Source: Gonapodya prolifera JEL478
Lineage: Eukaryota > Monoblepharomycota > Monoblepharidomycetes > Monoblepharidales > Gonapodyaceae
Assembly (NCBI GenBank): GCA_001574975.1
Contig: KQ965869.1
Coordinates: forward strand, 8,297-30,121
DNA length: 21,825 bases
Reading direction: 5' to 3'
Shown: in pieces, positions 1 through 9,576 of the stretch
Layout of the letters: each line of letters starts with the position of its first letter
Numbering within the stretch: position 1 is the stretch's first letter
The notes under the pieces: generated by a model
The model's database searches: none
Told to the model about the DNA's origin: nothing
What the model saw: only the letters and a program-made list of their open reading frames with translations
Position numbers and translations under genes: made by a program

Positions 1-1341
1 ATTGACTGGATCCTCTCGGATTTCCACCTCGTTTGGGCCCCTTCCTGATATTTTGACCGTCTACTCTTTCCCAGAATCACCGGAGCCCGACTGGCCTGTC
101 CACATACTTGATATCGACGCCCTCCCACCTCTCCTCATGGACCACCCGTTTCTCAAGTCGAAGGAGTACAGGGACGAGTCTCAGATTGTCGACAATTGCC
201 TTATCTACTTTCTCCCGGGGAAGCGCTCCAAGGCAGAAGCCGCAGTGCTGTGAGTAATCCATCCCGCATCATCAACAACGATGTGCATGACTTTAACTCC
301 CCAACTTCTCTCTCTCCTCTCCGGGATATTTTCGAACGTACACTCGGTACTTTTAACCTGGGACCCGTCTCGCATTGCCCTTTGAAGTGGTCTCGCATCA
401 AAGTCTGACCTGAAGAAGTACACATCAGGAATGGCACCCCCGGACTTTGTCCCAGCCCCAAGCTCGCGACTTTCCAACATGGACGTAAAGCGCTGGCGCG
501 AATCACAAGCGAATGCGTTTCGCCTCGCAGCCTATCTACACGAGCATCCGAGTGTCACCATGAACGATGTGACTTCGCGTCTGGTCACCTTCACGCTGGA
601 TGGGAGCATCGAGGACAACCGCCCCAACGCCCCTCCAAAGCCCGTGAACGCGACCGCCTCAGTACCTTCTGGCGAGCCAATTATCATCGTCACTGCAATT
701 CATCCATCCGCGGTTGACGCTGCGACGCTCATTCCAAACGTTGTGACTCCGAAACGTACCGCGGCGGAGCTTGAGGATGCCTCTGGAGCGGCAAGCAGCA
801 AACGAATCAAAATCGATACACCGGAGCAGCCATTGCCGAGCCCAAGGCTCAAGAAGGTGAGAGCATCGTGATTGCCGTTACTTGTCCCCCCTCCTTTGAA
901 TGACACTCTTCGTCAAAGGACGGCACACCGTATCGTTCCCGTTCCAGGAAAACTGAGCCAACGCCGAAACCTTCCGTTGCAAAGTCCCCACGACAGAAAG
1001 CAGTCGGAGCGAAAGCCATGAGGGAAGTCGCGCCAGCTTCCGTGGACGTGCTAATGGAAGACGTCAGCATTGAGACGAAGCTAGCCGTCGTGACCCCGCC
1101 TGCAGCCCCACCCGCAGTCCCACCGGTCAAGAAGTCCAAGAAGGCACCAAAGGAGAAGTCAAAGTCTGCCCCAGCTGCCGCGGCGCCGCTTGCAACAGCC
1201 TCGTCTGAGAAGCCCACCGTGGACGCGCTGCAGCCGCAGTCTGCACCGGCGGGTGGAAGCTTCTTGGAGCGTCTCGGAATCAAGACGTCGGGATGGATGT
1301 CGGGATCGTGGTTGAAGGGTCTGTTTGCAGGGCGAAAATGA
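1..1341 (+). CDS. Unrecognised Lys/Pro/Ala-rich protein, 3' part (5' truncated by window edge)
   Basis: Three exons are visible: up to 249, 388-856 and 919-1341, with stop TGA at 1339-1341. The introns are 250-387 (GTGAGT...GAAG) and 857-918 (GTGAGA...AAAG), and phases agree at both junctions. At least 379 residues are present. The first roughly 150 residues look folded, with motifs such as WPVHILDID and NCLIYFLPGKRS, then KRWRESQANAFRLAAYLHEH. The rest is low-complexity: an acidic/basic stretch with KRIKID, then Pro/Ala runs and KKSKKAPKEKSKS, which resemble nuclear-localisation or chromatin-binding tails. The C-terminus ends with a compact aromatic/basic patch (residues from FLERLGIK onward). 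I do not recognise the family; a nuclear role is inferred only from composition. The reading frame is open from base 2. A pyrimidine tract plus CCCAG at 65-74 could instead mark the end of an intron, so the first 74 bases are uncertain. Confidence 0.7.
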
Positions 1342-1762
1342 AATCGGAGATTGTGGTTCGAAAGGTGGAATGGCTGTGTGGGGTTGGCGGGGCTTCTTTT
1401 TGTTTTGATGGGGGGTATTTGAAGTGGAAGATGCGGTTGCTGGACGTGAGTGAGATTCAGATTGCGGAGATCGATTTATTGTTGCTGGATGGTCAACGTC
1501 GGGACACTGCGCTACGTGCGTTGGCGTGGGTGAAGTCACGCAGGATCACAGTGATGGCGCCCCGTCGAACGGTGGTTGACAAAGTTGAGATCCCTTCGCT
1601 TTTGATTCCATGTTCTTGTAGTTAGCCTAATGAGGTTACGTTTTCATAATAAAATCGCTGATATTCTTTTCTCAACACTTCGTACATCATCATATTTGTA
1701 TTTCGACGAGTCGGAGTAACGTGATCCCTCCTATTGCTGAACTCAAAGACACAACGGCATGA
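1342..1762. other. Intergenic region between convergent genes
   Basis: These 421 bp separate the 3' ends of two convergent genes. Short open frames occur but have no conserved features or splice logic. The sequence shifts to AT-rich after about 1620, as expected of a 3' flank. Confidence 0.6.
1648..1653 (+). terminator. Possible polyadenylation signal AATAAA
   Basis: A perfect AATAAA hexamer lies in an AT-rich stretch about 307 nt after the stop codon of the first gene. It is on the correct strand, but the distance is long for a fungal 3' UTR, so this is tentative. Confidence 0.3.
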
Positions 1763-4089
1763 TTAAGTTCGGTGCACTTCGGGGAACTTTCCGGCGATGT
1801 AGTGGATCGCACCGAGGTCTTTGGAGGTGATGTATCCCGCGGGGCCTGCAAGGATTTGAGGAATGCGGTTGACCTGTTGATAAAGACCGCACATGGAGAA
1901 TGTTGATGCTCGATCCCAGACAAAAATGAAGTACAAGGGTCAACTCACGGCGGACGCACACGTCGTCTCAACTGTCGGCGGGACTGGCATTTTCAAGGTT
2001 ATCTTGGCGGGGTCACCGACTAGGATTACAATTGCGGGTTTGCAAGTGAGAAGCCCCGGAATCAAAAATCCGATACACCGTTTCCGTCCACTTACAGATC
2101 TCCCAGTCGTTGCAGTCTTCGTCGCCTGGGGCGTACACTTTGCCGACGGTCGAGAAAATGATTTCGGTACCCTGAAGAAAAGGTCAGTGAACGTGTGAGC
2201 AAATCCGGAAACCAGAGGCAGAAGTTTTTTGTTTTCGATCACTGCTGATACGAACCTCGGCAGTCTGAACGGTAGCTTAAGTGATATTTCGTGGGATGAC
2301 GCGCCAAAAGTAACCACACACTGCTAGTACTCGTACATACCTTTCGCGGCCATGCCGGTGCAGGTTCCGACCTCGAGGGTGCGTTTCAAAACATCGCAGT
2401 AAACAGGCACGTCCGCAAAAGTAGGCTGGAACTCCTGAGTCATCTTGGTGACGGTGAAGCCAAGAGTGTTGGCAAGCCCTTCGGAAGCCGACCAAGCGTA
2501 CGAAGGTCCGGCAGTGGAGGCTTGGGACGAGATTTTGGCCTGAAATTCAGCGGCTGAGAGACCGACCCCGTGCTTCTCGCAAAGTGCGGACCCGTAATCA
2601 TTGACCTAAAACGAGTTTATCAGACTTGCGTACTCGATGCGACAATAGTCGGCACCAACGAGAGGAACACCTCAGCTCACGTTGTAAGACGAGAGACCCA
2701 CGACCTTCTGAACGTTTGCAGCGGCACCTGCCACAGCGGCCGGCAGGACGACCCACGCCCACTCTGAGTAGCCCGATCCAAACACGGCGGCATTGTTGGC
2801 CTTTGCGACCTTGTCGATCTCCTCGACGATTGCTGTGATGGGTCAGAGTGTCAGTGAATTGGCTTGAGGGTGTCGCCAAATTCATGCGGCATGGGCCTTC
2901 CGCTAGCTCAGATAGTAGCCACTCCGCGCTGTATCTTTCGTCTCCAGCGAACAGCCTCGGTCAGCGCATTCGGCGCTTTCGCCCGCGGTTAGCTCCGCCA
3001 AATTGTTCCACTTCGCGGTTTCCAGGATATCCTCGAAGTCGAATCACCCGCCTCCGTTGGACTCCTCGCTTAGCGCCGTCACACTCAGGCTTCGAGTTCG
3101 CTCCGCGAGAACATATTCCGTTCCGCAGGTCACTCGTGTCTGGCTGACATCCCCCGCCTGGATGTTTGCTCCGCGGGATTACATTCCGCTACGCGGGGTG
3201 TTCGGCTCCAGCGGACAGCCTCGGTCAGCGCATTCAACGCTCAGGCCTCGGGTTTGCTCCGAGAGGAACATTCCGCTTCGCGCAGCACTCGCTTCCGGAC
3301 GATAGCCTCGGTCAGCGCTACGTGCTTCGCACTTTAGGGGCCGCGAGGAACGACTCCACTGCACTCGGGTTCACCTCGTTCGTTCCTTCTCGCCCCCTCC
3401 CCCGGCCCAGCCACCACTCCCTCACCTTTCGCAGTCGTGATGGGATAGGTCGCCTCCTCTGCAATGGTCACGACCGACACTCCCTTGGAAACACACGTCA
3501 GAATGGGGTCCTTGAGTTCCTTCAGGGTCGACCGTGTTGCGAGAATGCAGATATCGGGCTTTGTGGCAGCGATGGCAACTTCGGCGTCGGCTGGGGATGT
3601 GACGACGCGCGAGGAGATTTGCGGGAGGTCTGGTGTGAGCTGTCCGACTGTTGGTCGGCGGTGTGCACGAATTCAATTGCCATGTGTCGCGATATTCGGG
3701 CAAATGAAAATCTGGTTGTCAAAGTACCCGTCGACGATCGCGAGCTACGTACTCGTCTTTCCGACGCGGGAAGCGTTCCTGTCCACCACCAAGACAACGT
3801 CACCTCCTTTTTGCTATTTTGAAGGGGGCGATCGTGTGGGGCAATCATGTCCGCGAACGGTCGTCAGATTTCGACAGTAAGCGCAGACGCTGGGAAGCAC
3901 TCACGAGGACGTATTTTGCGCAGATTGGGTTCATGAGCCCCCAGCCCCAGAGCATCACCTGGATTGGATGTGTTGGTTGTGTTGAAATATTGTGGGGTAC
4001 ATCGTCGTCAGGGCCGAGACGGGAGTCCAGTCAGTCGAAAGTTTCTTAAAGTTGTCAGCGCAGACTTGCGAGTTCACCTTGACAGTCAT
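1763..4089 (-). CDS. DapB-like / 2,4-diaminopentanoate dehydrogenase-like NAD(P)-dependent oxidoreductase
   Basis: Ten exons on the minus strand: 4089-4078, 3958-3905, 3813-3753, 3647-3426, 2832-2681, 2605-2341, 2264-2256, 2171-2096, 2019-1949 and 1873-1763. They give about 343 residues, the usual size of this family. The N-terminal Rossmann fold shows MTVKVMLWGWGLM (residues 1-13) with the Gly motif at 9-11, then a second strand ending VVDRN (31-35); Asp33 is the expected ribose-contacting acid. PDICILATRST, GVSVVTIAEEA and YP (in exon 4) match the dihydrodipicolinate-reductase N-terminal domain as found in 2,4-diaminopentanoate dehydrogenases. The C-terminal part (GDPAKITL, NRIPQILAGPAGYIT) matches that family's C-terminal domain. 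The substrate is unknown; amino-acid or imine reduction is inferred. Exon 2605-2341 carries one nucleotide too many: removing one T of the TTT at 2342-2344 would join it in phase to the 9-nt microexon (Thr-Ala-Glu). Nine introns argue for a resident nuclear gene even if its ancestor was bacterial. Confidence 0.85.
2833..3425 (-). repeat. 593-bp intron of the oxidoreductase gene, filled with GC-rich modular repeat
   Basis: The other eight introns of this gene are 75-119 bp; this one is 593 bp. Its donor (complement of 3425-3420) and acceptor (CACAG at 2837-2833) are canonical and the phase is right. Between about 2890 and 3410 it holds three copies of CCTCGGTCAGCGC (2954-2966, 3219-3231, 3306-3318 on the + strand). 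These are interspersed with related runs such as GCTCCGCG, TTCCGCT and ACTCGG. A tail at about 3350-3405 (ACTCCACTGCACTCGG...TCGTTCGTTCC) recurs inverted at 4540-4600. The size difference suggests that a repeat expanded inside a normal short intron. Confidence 0.75.
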
Positions 4090-4290
4090 GTCGATTGCGC
4101 GGATTCGAGAGTGAATGTTGTGTTTGGGAGTTTTGCGTCGGACTCTATTTACCCGCCCACAATCAAGCGGCCCGTGATCGAAGAATATCATCCCACTTTA
4201 CGTTCATGTATCTGCACTGTATATTGTATAATGGTATGGTAAGAGTGCAAATGGATACCGTTGTTCCTTCGCAATCTCAACATGTTCGAC
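4090..4290. other. Short intergenic spacer
   Basis: This is 201 bp between the start of the oxidoreductase gene and the 3' end of the small membrane-protein gene, both on the minus strand. It must hold the oxidoreductase promoter, but I see no clear TATA box or other site. Confidence 0.4.
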
Positions 4291-4518
4291 TCATTCCATC
4301 ACCCGAATCAGAAACCACGCTCCCGCAACAAGAGCGATAATAAACACAAAGAACGCTACGTTGACATAGAATTCCACCTTGTCGTCCTTTCGTGACCGCA
4401 AGGACCGGTTGTTGGGCATTGGCATTTGGTCTGAATACTGGGTGTACGAAGGTACCGTTGCCCCTGCGGAGGGATTGCCACCGTACGCATATGGGTTTCT
4501 TCGAGTGGCAGTTGCCAT
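4291..4518 (-). CDS. Small single-pass membrane protein, unknown function
   Basis: This uninterrupted frame encodes 75 residues. Residues 1-35 are polar and rich in Tyr, Pro, Asn and Ser. A basic patch RSLRSRKDDK lies at 38-47. One strongly hydrophobic helix (about 49-71: FYVNVAFFVFIIALVAGAWFLI) sits almost at the C-terminus, leaving only RVME after it. The layout is that of a tail-anchored or type-II mini membrane protein with its N-terminus in the cytosol; the basic flank fits the positive-inside rule. The start (ATG at 4518) is preceded on the minus strand by CGTCAAG and a pyrimidine-rich leader, a plausible fungal start context. I do not recognise the family. That it is a gene is inferred from the well-formed helix and flank, not from homology. 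Confidence 0.6.
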   Translation of the reverse strand: MATATRRNPYAYGGNPSAGATVPSYTQYSDQMPMPNNRSLRSRKDDKVEFYVNVAFFVFIIALVAGAWFLIRVME

Positions 4519-4530
4519 CTTGACGGTGAT

Positions 4531-4645
4531 GGGGGTGAGAGGGGCGAGACGGAACGAACGAGGCGAAGCCGAGTGAAGTGGAGTCGAGCCGGCAAGCGAA
4601 GTGAGACCCGAGGCTTAAGTGCAATATTGCTGGCCAAGGAGTACG
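4531..4645 (-). repeat. GC-rich modular repeat copy at the 5' end of the small membrane-protein gene
   Basis: Read on the minus strand, this begins with CCTTGGCCAGC, a degenerate form of CCTCGGTCAGC. It continues through GCACTTAAGCCTCGGG and ends with CTCCACTTCACTCGG...TCGTTCGTTCCGTCTCGCCCC. The last part is nearly identical to 3350-3405 in the 593-bp intron. The copy ends immediately upstream of the start codon at 4518 and so may overlap the promoter or 5' UTR. Confidence 0.7.
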
Positions 4646-5940
4646 CCGGAGGTGAACGATCCTGCGGGAAGCGGCTGGAGAACACAGAAAATGCCCTGAG
4701 CTGGGGGCATGAAGTAGGGGCCATCGATAGTATCCATCCGTCAAATATTTTCACGAATCATAAAATTCTCTTACGATGATAGTCGCAAAACGAGTCCCCG
4801 CAAGCTCCAGACGTTTCAATGTGATCCAAAAATGGAGCACTGGTGCTGTGGTTCCGCCATGCCGCCCTCACCCCCGCGAAATAATCAAACGAATCCGAAT
4901 CTCGATGTTAGCAGCCGCTTCGAGCAAGATAATGAAATGAAGGACAGCGTTGGCGAGTGTATTCGCACAACAATCTGTCGCAGCCAAAGAGAGGATGTTT
5001 GAAGTATTCTGTCTAACAAATCGTTTGTACCGAATGAGTATGAGATCATTTCAAATCCCGTTCGAGTACCTTCGTCGCCCTTGGGAAAGGAGGAAACGAG
5101 GTAAAGACTCCCCACCGGCACAAAAGAGACATTTTTTACATGAGCGCGGAGGGTTTGACACGAATGAACTCATTTGAAACGTGAGCACAGGGCTTTTCGG
5201 GAGCTTGGGTCCGTCAAGTAACAAGGGAGGTCTAAAAAGCAGGATTGAGACACTTCTGCCTTATCAGAGCTGATGCCAAGCGACATAGTTCTCCGAGATG
5301 ACGACGTCTTACGTTCCCGGCCAGATTTCGAAAGTCTCTTGTCACAATCCAAGTCAAGAGCTACTTCCTAGGTGCAGACTCCGCATGCAATGACGAAAAG
5401 GTGGCAGAGAACGTCAAAGCGCTTCGGCTCCGCCTTCGTGCGCTCTTCCGAAAGACAGCTAGATCAAAATTTCTTCAGAGAAAGCCATTCTGACATAGTG
5501 AAATGGGCATTAGGGGAAAAAGGTAATTGGCTTCGTTTGAAAGGAGGTGAGACGGTGAAGAAGAAATATTAGAGATGGTGTGCCGCCTGCGTGGCGAGAA
5601 CTGTAACACGAAAGAATGCACGTCAGCCTGATGTAGGCATTTATCAGGTGAAGTGTTCCGCCCACAGCAGGTCCCAGCAGACCTCGTTCTTCCAAAAAGA
5701 CAAACGTTGAACTAGTCTTAATTACCAACTCAATGTAACCATCAAGATCGCGATGGCCCGAAGCACTGCAAAAGTAATCTACCTGCCGTCGGATGGCGAA
5801 CCCAGATTCTTCAACCGCTTGGGTGGGTGCTGCGGCAGTTGGTTAAGATGGGAACTTAGGATGAAAGTAAGGAGGTCGCGCCGAAATTCTCTCTTCCCAA
5901 GGTGGAACACGACATAGAGATGGTTGATGGACTTTGGCAC
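4646..5940. other. Region without a supportable gene
   Basis: Only short frames occur on either strand, with no domains, no consistent splice-site pairs and no repeats that I can see. Composition is intermediate GC. Confidence 0.5.
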
Positions 5941-5959
5941 CGCCACATTTCAAAGAATC

Positions 5960-6900
5960 GCACCTCATGTCCCAAAATGAAAGTGATCACTCAGCCGAGA
6001 ACAGAAGCAGGACGATGTAGGAGCCCTTTGTTAGATGAGCCAAGATGGTGGCGGACTACGGTGACCAGAAGTCATATATTGTATTCCAAAGAGAAACGCC
6101 GCGACCGACCTCTGGTTGCCGCCTCGTTTGCAAAGGAAGGTCGACTCAGGACCCAAACGAAAGAGATCATGCAGTCGAGAACAGCAAGCCGGCAACATGC
6201 GTCGCCGCATGTCAGAAGAGGAAAAAGGCACAAAGGGGGCATGGGCTTGACCAAGATTGTCATTAAAAATTTCTGTCAAGATCCTTTGTTGCATGTCGCA
6301 CCCCCTGAAATAAAACGCATCGCATTCTGTCGTTCCATTCTCAAAGAATGACATCGACATATTGCACAAAATATCAAGATCATTGAGAGTCCAAAGAAGA
6401 ACTCGCAGCGCCTCCCTGTTGGACAAGTATTAATGGACCAGAGAAGTCAAAATCCGCTTGAGCGCGTGTCGCGTCGAACGTGTACGACCAGAACTCAGGA
6501 TAATAGTGTTGAGGTCGAGCGGAACTTTTTTCTTCCGCTGTTGTGGCCCGGGACAAATCGTCCTCGATGGACTCTGACCACCACCTAGCTTTCGAAGAAA
6601 AGGAGGTCTCATGTCCCAAATGAAAGCGATGACACAGTCGAGAAGAAACCGGACGATGACAGCACTTTTTTTCAGAAGAGGAAAGTGGTGCAAAGGGAAC
6701 GCGCGCCATGGCCGGATCAAGAATGTGCCGCAAAAGTTGCTGACACGCTCTTGGGTTGCAAGTCAGATCACCGAGGCTAATCAAGCCAAATTGCACTGTA
6801 TCGAACAGTTCTTTAAGAATGTCATCGACAGATAGCACTAGAATTTGAGGTAATTGAGGGTCCGAGGAAGTACTCACGGCATCCTTATGAAAGGGGGAAG
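5960..6900. repeat. Diverged direct repeats (decayed duplicated sequence)
   Basis: A core of the form CCCAAA-TGAAAG-GAT-ACAGTCGAGAA recurs at about 5964-6020, 6143-6263 and 6606-6723. The second and third copies also share a later part (AAGAATG-CATCGACA-AT-GCAC at about 6342-6370 and 6807-6835). The repeated unit is therefore at least about 300 bp with a 463-bp offset. Both strands show partial protein-level similarity between copies: on the minus strand, PFAPLSSSEKK resembles PFVPFSSSDMR, and RLCHRFHLGHETSF resembles RLHDLFRLGPESTF. Stops and frameshifts interrupt each copy. The most likely reading is a duplicated gene or transposon in decay; I cannot name it. Confidence 0.55.
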
Positions 6901-6978
6901 CACGACGACAGTTATCCTGTTCGATGGGATTCTTGGCGTGCATTTGGACGCTGGTGAAAGTTTCATGGTCATTCCTGA

Positions 6979-7162
6979 GACTTGTGTTCGAGACAAAAGC
7001 GATCGCGGCTGTTTTCCAAAGCGGCGGACCCGCAAGAGCTCATATTGTTCGGAACAAAGAGTATGCTCGGCACCAATATGAATCCCTTGATGACGCAGCA
7101 AGTGGTCGTGTTTGAGGCAAGTGCGATCTGCGCTGGATTCCAAAGCGTTGCTTGACCACAAG
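6979..7162 (+). repeat. Two diverged direct repeat units, about 126 bp apart
   Basis: Unit 1 begins near 6979 and unit 2 near 7105. Both read TTGTGTTcGAGaCAAaaGCGATC...TTTCCAAAGCG or close variants. In the + frame they give LVFETKAIAAVFQS and VVFEASAICAGFQS. The second has an in-frame stop soon after, so this looks like degenerate tandem coding repeats of about 42 residues. Confidence 0.5.
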
Positions 7163-7398
7163 AACATCCAGAGTCCTGATCGCGATTAGAACCGATGAAA
7201 CTTTCTTTCGCAAACGCGCGAGTAGTATTCACTCCCATCGAGCCTCGAGGAAAGTCCGACTGAACGGTTTCCCTCGAAGGTTTACAAAACAAGACAAAAA
7301 CGGTTCTGACTCGCTGGGCCGAACACGGGAACCAGCGCCGTGGAGCCGCGAGCGAATTGATGGTTTTCCAGAGATGGCAAATATCCCACGATTGCAAC

Positions 7399-7700
7399 GG
7401 TTCCGAGTAAACAAATTACTCGGTACCGTTTCAAACCTTGGATACGCGGCTGGAGTACTGATCCGGACTCGAGGGAAGAGCGCGCCGGCTATCTCCTGGA
7501 GGACAAATATTTTTCAAACCTTACACGGCTCTGAGTAAACATGGCACTCGGCACTATGTAAAACTTGATTCGTTGCCCTTGGCGGCTTGAGTACTGATCC
7601 AGTCTTAAGAACAGCACGTTTCAGCAGTCTTCGCCAACGCGCCTCCAGAAGAAGCTACATGGTCTTGAGCAAACAATCCACTCGGCCCCAAGTAACATTC
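7399..7700 (+). repeat. Three diverged tandem units with a period of about 130 bp
   Basis: Units start at 7399, 7527 and 7661 with GG(T/C)(T/C)(C/T)(C/T)GAG(T/C)AAACA followed by ACTCGG. A second shared block, GAGTACTGATCC, follows in the first two units (about 7456 and 7591). In the + frame, unit 1 reads VNKLLGTVSNLGYAAGVLI. Unit 2 reads VNMALGTM, then a stop, then NL, and the similarity shifts frame. This is a decayed tandem array whose unit would encode about 43 residues. Confidence 0.55.
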
Positions 7701-8381
7701 CTATGGCAAATCTGCGAGCTTTGTAGACTGAACGTGCAATCCAACCAAGGGAACAGAGCGACAGTGGCCGACGACCCCAAGAGCCGGGAACATCGTAGTG
7801 CCCAAAGAATGTACGCAAACGTGTGAGCCCGCCCTGTCACTGATTTAATCGGACGGACGCGACGTCCAGTCCGGACAAGGAGAGCTGTCTAGGATGCGGT
7901 ACTCGTTCGAGTATCATGCTGTCGCACTGGGGACTATGAGCGACCCGCCACGGAAACAGAAAAGGGCGGTTGCAGATGTATGTCAGTGCTTCACGTGAGT
8001 TCCCTCCATGTAAGGTGGGCAGTAACAATAGGCAGGCGTCTTCAAAGCTGACGCGACCAGGTGACGCGGTTTCCGATCGAGTCACTTTGGCAAGACGAGC
8101 GATGCTCAGGGCCCGTACCCAACAAACGCACGTCTGAACGCAGCAGACGAGTGATGCGATGCAGATGTGAATCCATTAGGTGCAAGCTGCATCGGATGCG
8201 GTGCGCGGTTGCGCGTGCGGGCAGTCGAGACACGAAGGCGGAAGAGCGCGCCGAGCGGGTCTGCCGGTGCCTGCGTGCGTGCGTGTGGGTGTTCGTTGCA
8301 AAGACATGTCTCCAGAGAAAAAACGCGACCGCAGCATCTGCACAAACAACGTGGCACACTCTCTCGCATCGTCAACCGTCA
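7701..8381. other. Region without a supportable gene upstream of the OCIA-like gene
   Basis: Only short or compositionally biased frames are present. The CG-rich stretch 8160-8300 gives long overlapping frames on several reading phases, which is expected from base composition. It probably includes the promoter and 5' UTR of the gene starting at 8382, but no specific site is evident. Confidence 0.45.
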
Positions 8382-9576
8382 ATGGCATCGCAGCAGCCGC
8401 AGCAGGAATCGACCGCGCACTCTCCCGCAGACTCTGCGCCACCGACTCAGCGCAGATTCCCCTTCGCAGCGTCCACGAATCCGTTTGAAGTCTTCAGATC
8501 GTACAAGCCGTCCCACGAGGAGCGGAGAGCGGTAGAGAAGGGGCAGGCTGCGTTCTACAATTACTGTACGTTTTTGTTCCCTTCATTCTGGGTCCCAGCA
8601 CCCTGTGCAACTCACATCGTCTCCTTTGGATCGACTCTCTCATTCCCGTTAATTCGGCCTCCGTTCTCCTATTTCCAATCGAAGGGATTCCTGGAACCCT
8701 CGGAGGCATTTTTGGTGCTGCTGTTCTCGGTGAGTGCTCGCTCCGAAGGCCTCCATTACATGCCGACTCCAAATTTCAACCACAACTACATACTATCCAC
8801 TGCCCACCCATCGTATGCCCTCACCCTCAGTGCGACTTAACCCCAGCATCACATTCCGCACCGTACCGGGCATGTTTGCCCTGTCAGGGATCATGCTGGT
8901 CGGGGAGTACGCAGGTCGCAAGTTTGGTGAACATGAGGGTGGAGAGGTTCTCCTCCGTGAACTGCCCCCGGATTCGAGGTTGAAGCTTCCCATTAGTGAA
9001 ATCCTGTAAGTGGCAGTCCGACCTGAGCGAGCAGAACGAGCGGAGGTCGGACTCCGAGGCCTAAGCACCGCTAGGTGCTGACCGAGGACCCGAGCGCAGC
9101 GAGTGCGTCCGCCGGAGGCGAGTGGATGGCGAAGGGGAATAACGTCGCGGAGCGAACCCGAGGCCTAAGCGCAAAAGTGCTGACCGAGGTCACATCGCGG
9201 AGCGACATCGAGGCCTAAGCCCCGCTTTGTTGGTTGCGAGACTTGTGGACCTGTCATTTCCCGATTCTGAACATTGAACCCCGGTGTGTCACCCAGCACG
9301 CACGGTCGCATCATCACTCCCTTCGACCCCACTCTACCTTCACCTTCCTCATCCTCGTCCCCCCCAACCTCCAACTACTCCTCCACCTACACCTCCACAT
9401 CCGTTCCTTCACCCACCCTCTCCGATCAACCCAACACCTACGTCACACCGTCCTCCAGCCAATCCGTCCCCCTCGCCACACTCGCGTCGGACGCGCCTCG
9501 GTCTCGAGAAGCATTCGAAGAAGCCGAAAAGGCGGGGAGGATGAAGCGGAACCAGTGGGGTGACGTTGTGGAATAG
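8382..9576 (+). CDS. Putative OCIA-like membrane protein with Ser/Thr/Pro-rich C-terminal tail
   Basis: Four exons (8382-8565, 8685-8729, 8831-9005 and 9297-9576) give 227 residues, with phases 1, 1 and 2 consistent at every junction. Residues 1-30 are polar and disordered. Residues 43-61 (PSHEERRAVEKGQAAFYNY) form an amphipathic helix ahead of two hydrophobic stretches: 62-77 (WIPGTLGGIFGAAVL) and about 88-104 (VPGMFALSGIMLVGEYAG). The order EERR, aromatic patch, two helices, then G-YAG-KFGE resembles the OCIA domain of mitochondrial or endosomal membrane proteins, but the match is remembered, not computed. The tail (about 135-227) is Ser/Thr/Pro-rich, then charged (SREAFEEAEKAGRMKRNQWGD). 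The start at 8382 was chosen because it opens the conserved part in a good context (GTCAATGGC). The frame is open further upstream, but that part is compositionally odd. Intron 3 (9006-9296) carries the GC-rich repeat. Confidence 0.7.
9010..9235 (-). repeat. GC-rich modular repeat inside intron 3 of the OCIA-like gene
   Basis: Intron 3 (9006-9296, 291 bp) is largely made of the repeat, antisense to the gene. On the minus strand CCTCGGTCAGCAC occurs at 9087-9075 and 9189-9177, and GCTTAGGCCTCG follows each motif. A short hairpin separates the two halves: AGCACC-GCTA-GGTGCT in one copy and AGCGC-AAAA-GTGCT in the other. The introns in the same gene without the repeat are 119 and 101 bp. Confidence 0.75.

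Noticed and set aside
7399-7700. CRISPR-like array
   Set aside because: Units are strongly diverged, only three in number, with repeat and spacer not separable, and the genome is eukaryotic.
7938-7999. Possible zinc-cluster transcription factor exon (short basic stretch then Cys residues)
   Set aside because: Only two Cys residues occur, the spacing does not fit a Zn2Cys6 cluster, and no following exon continues it.
8061-8381. In-frame extension upstream of the OCIA-like start
   Set aside because: The extension is Arg/Cys-rich with no fold features and fits CG-rich leader sequence. The ATG at 8382 has the better context.
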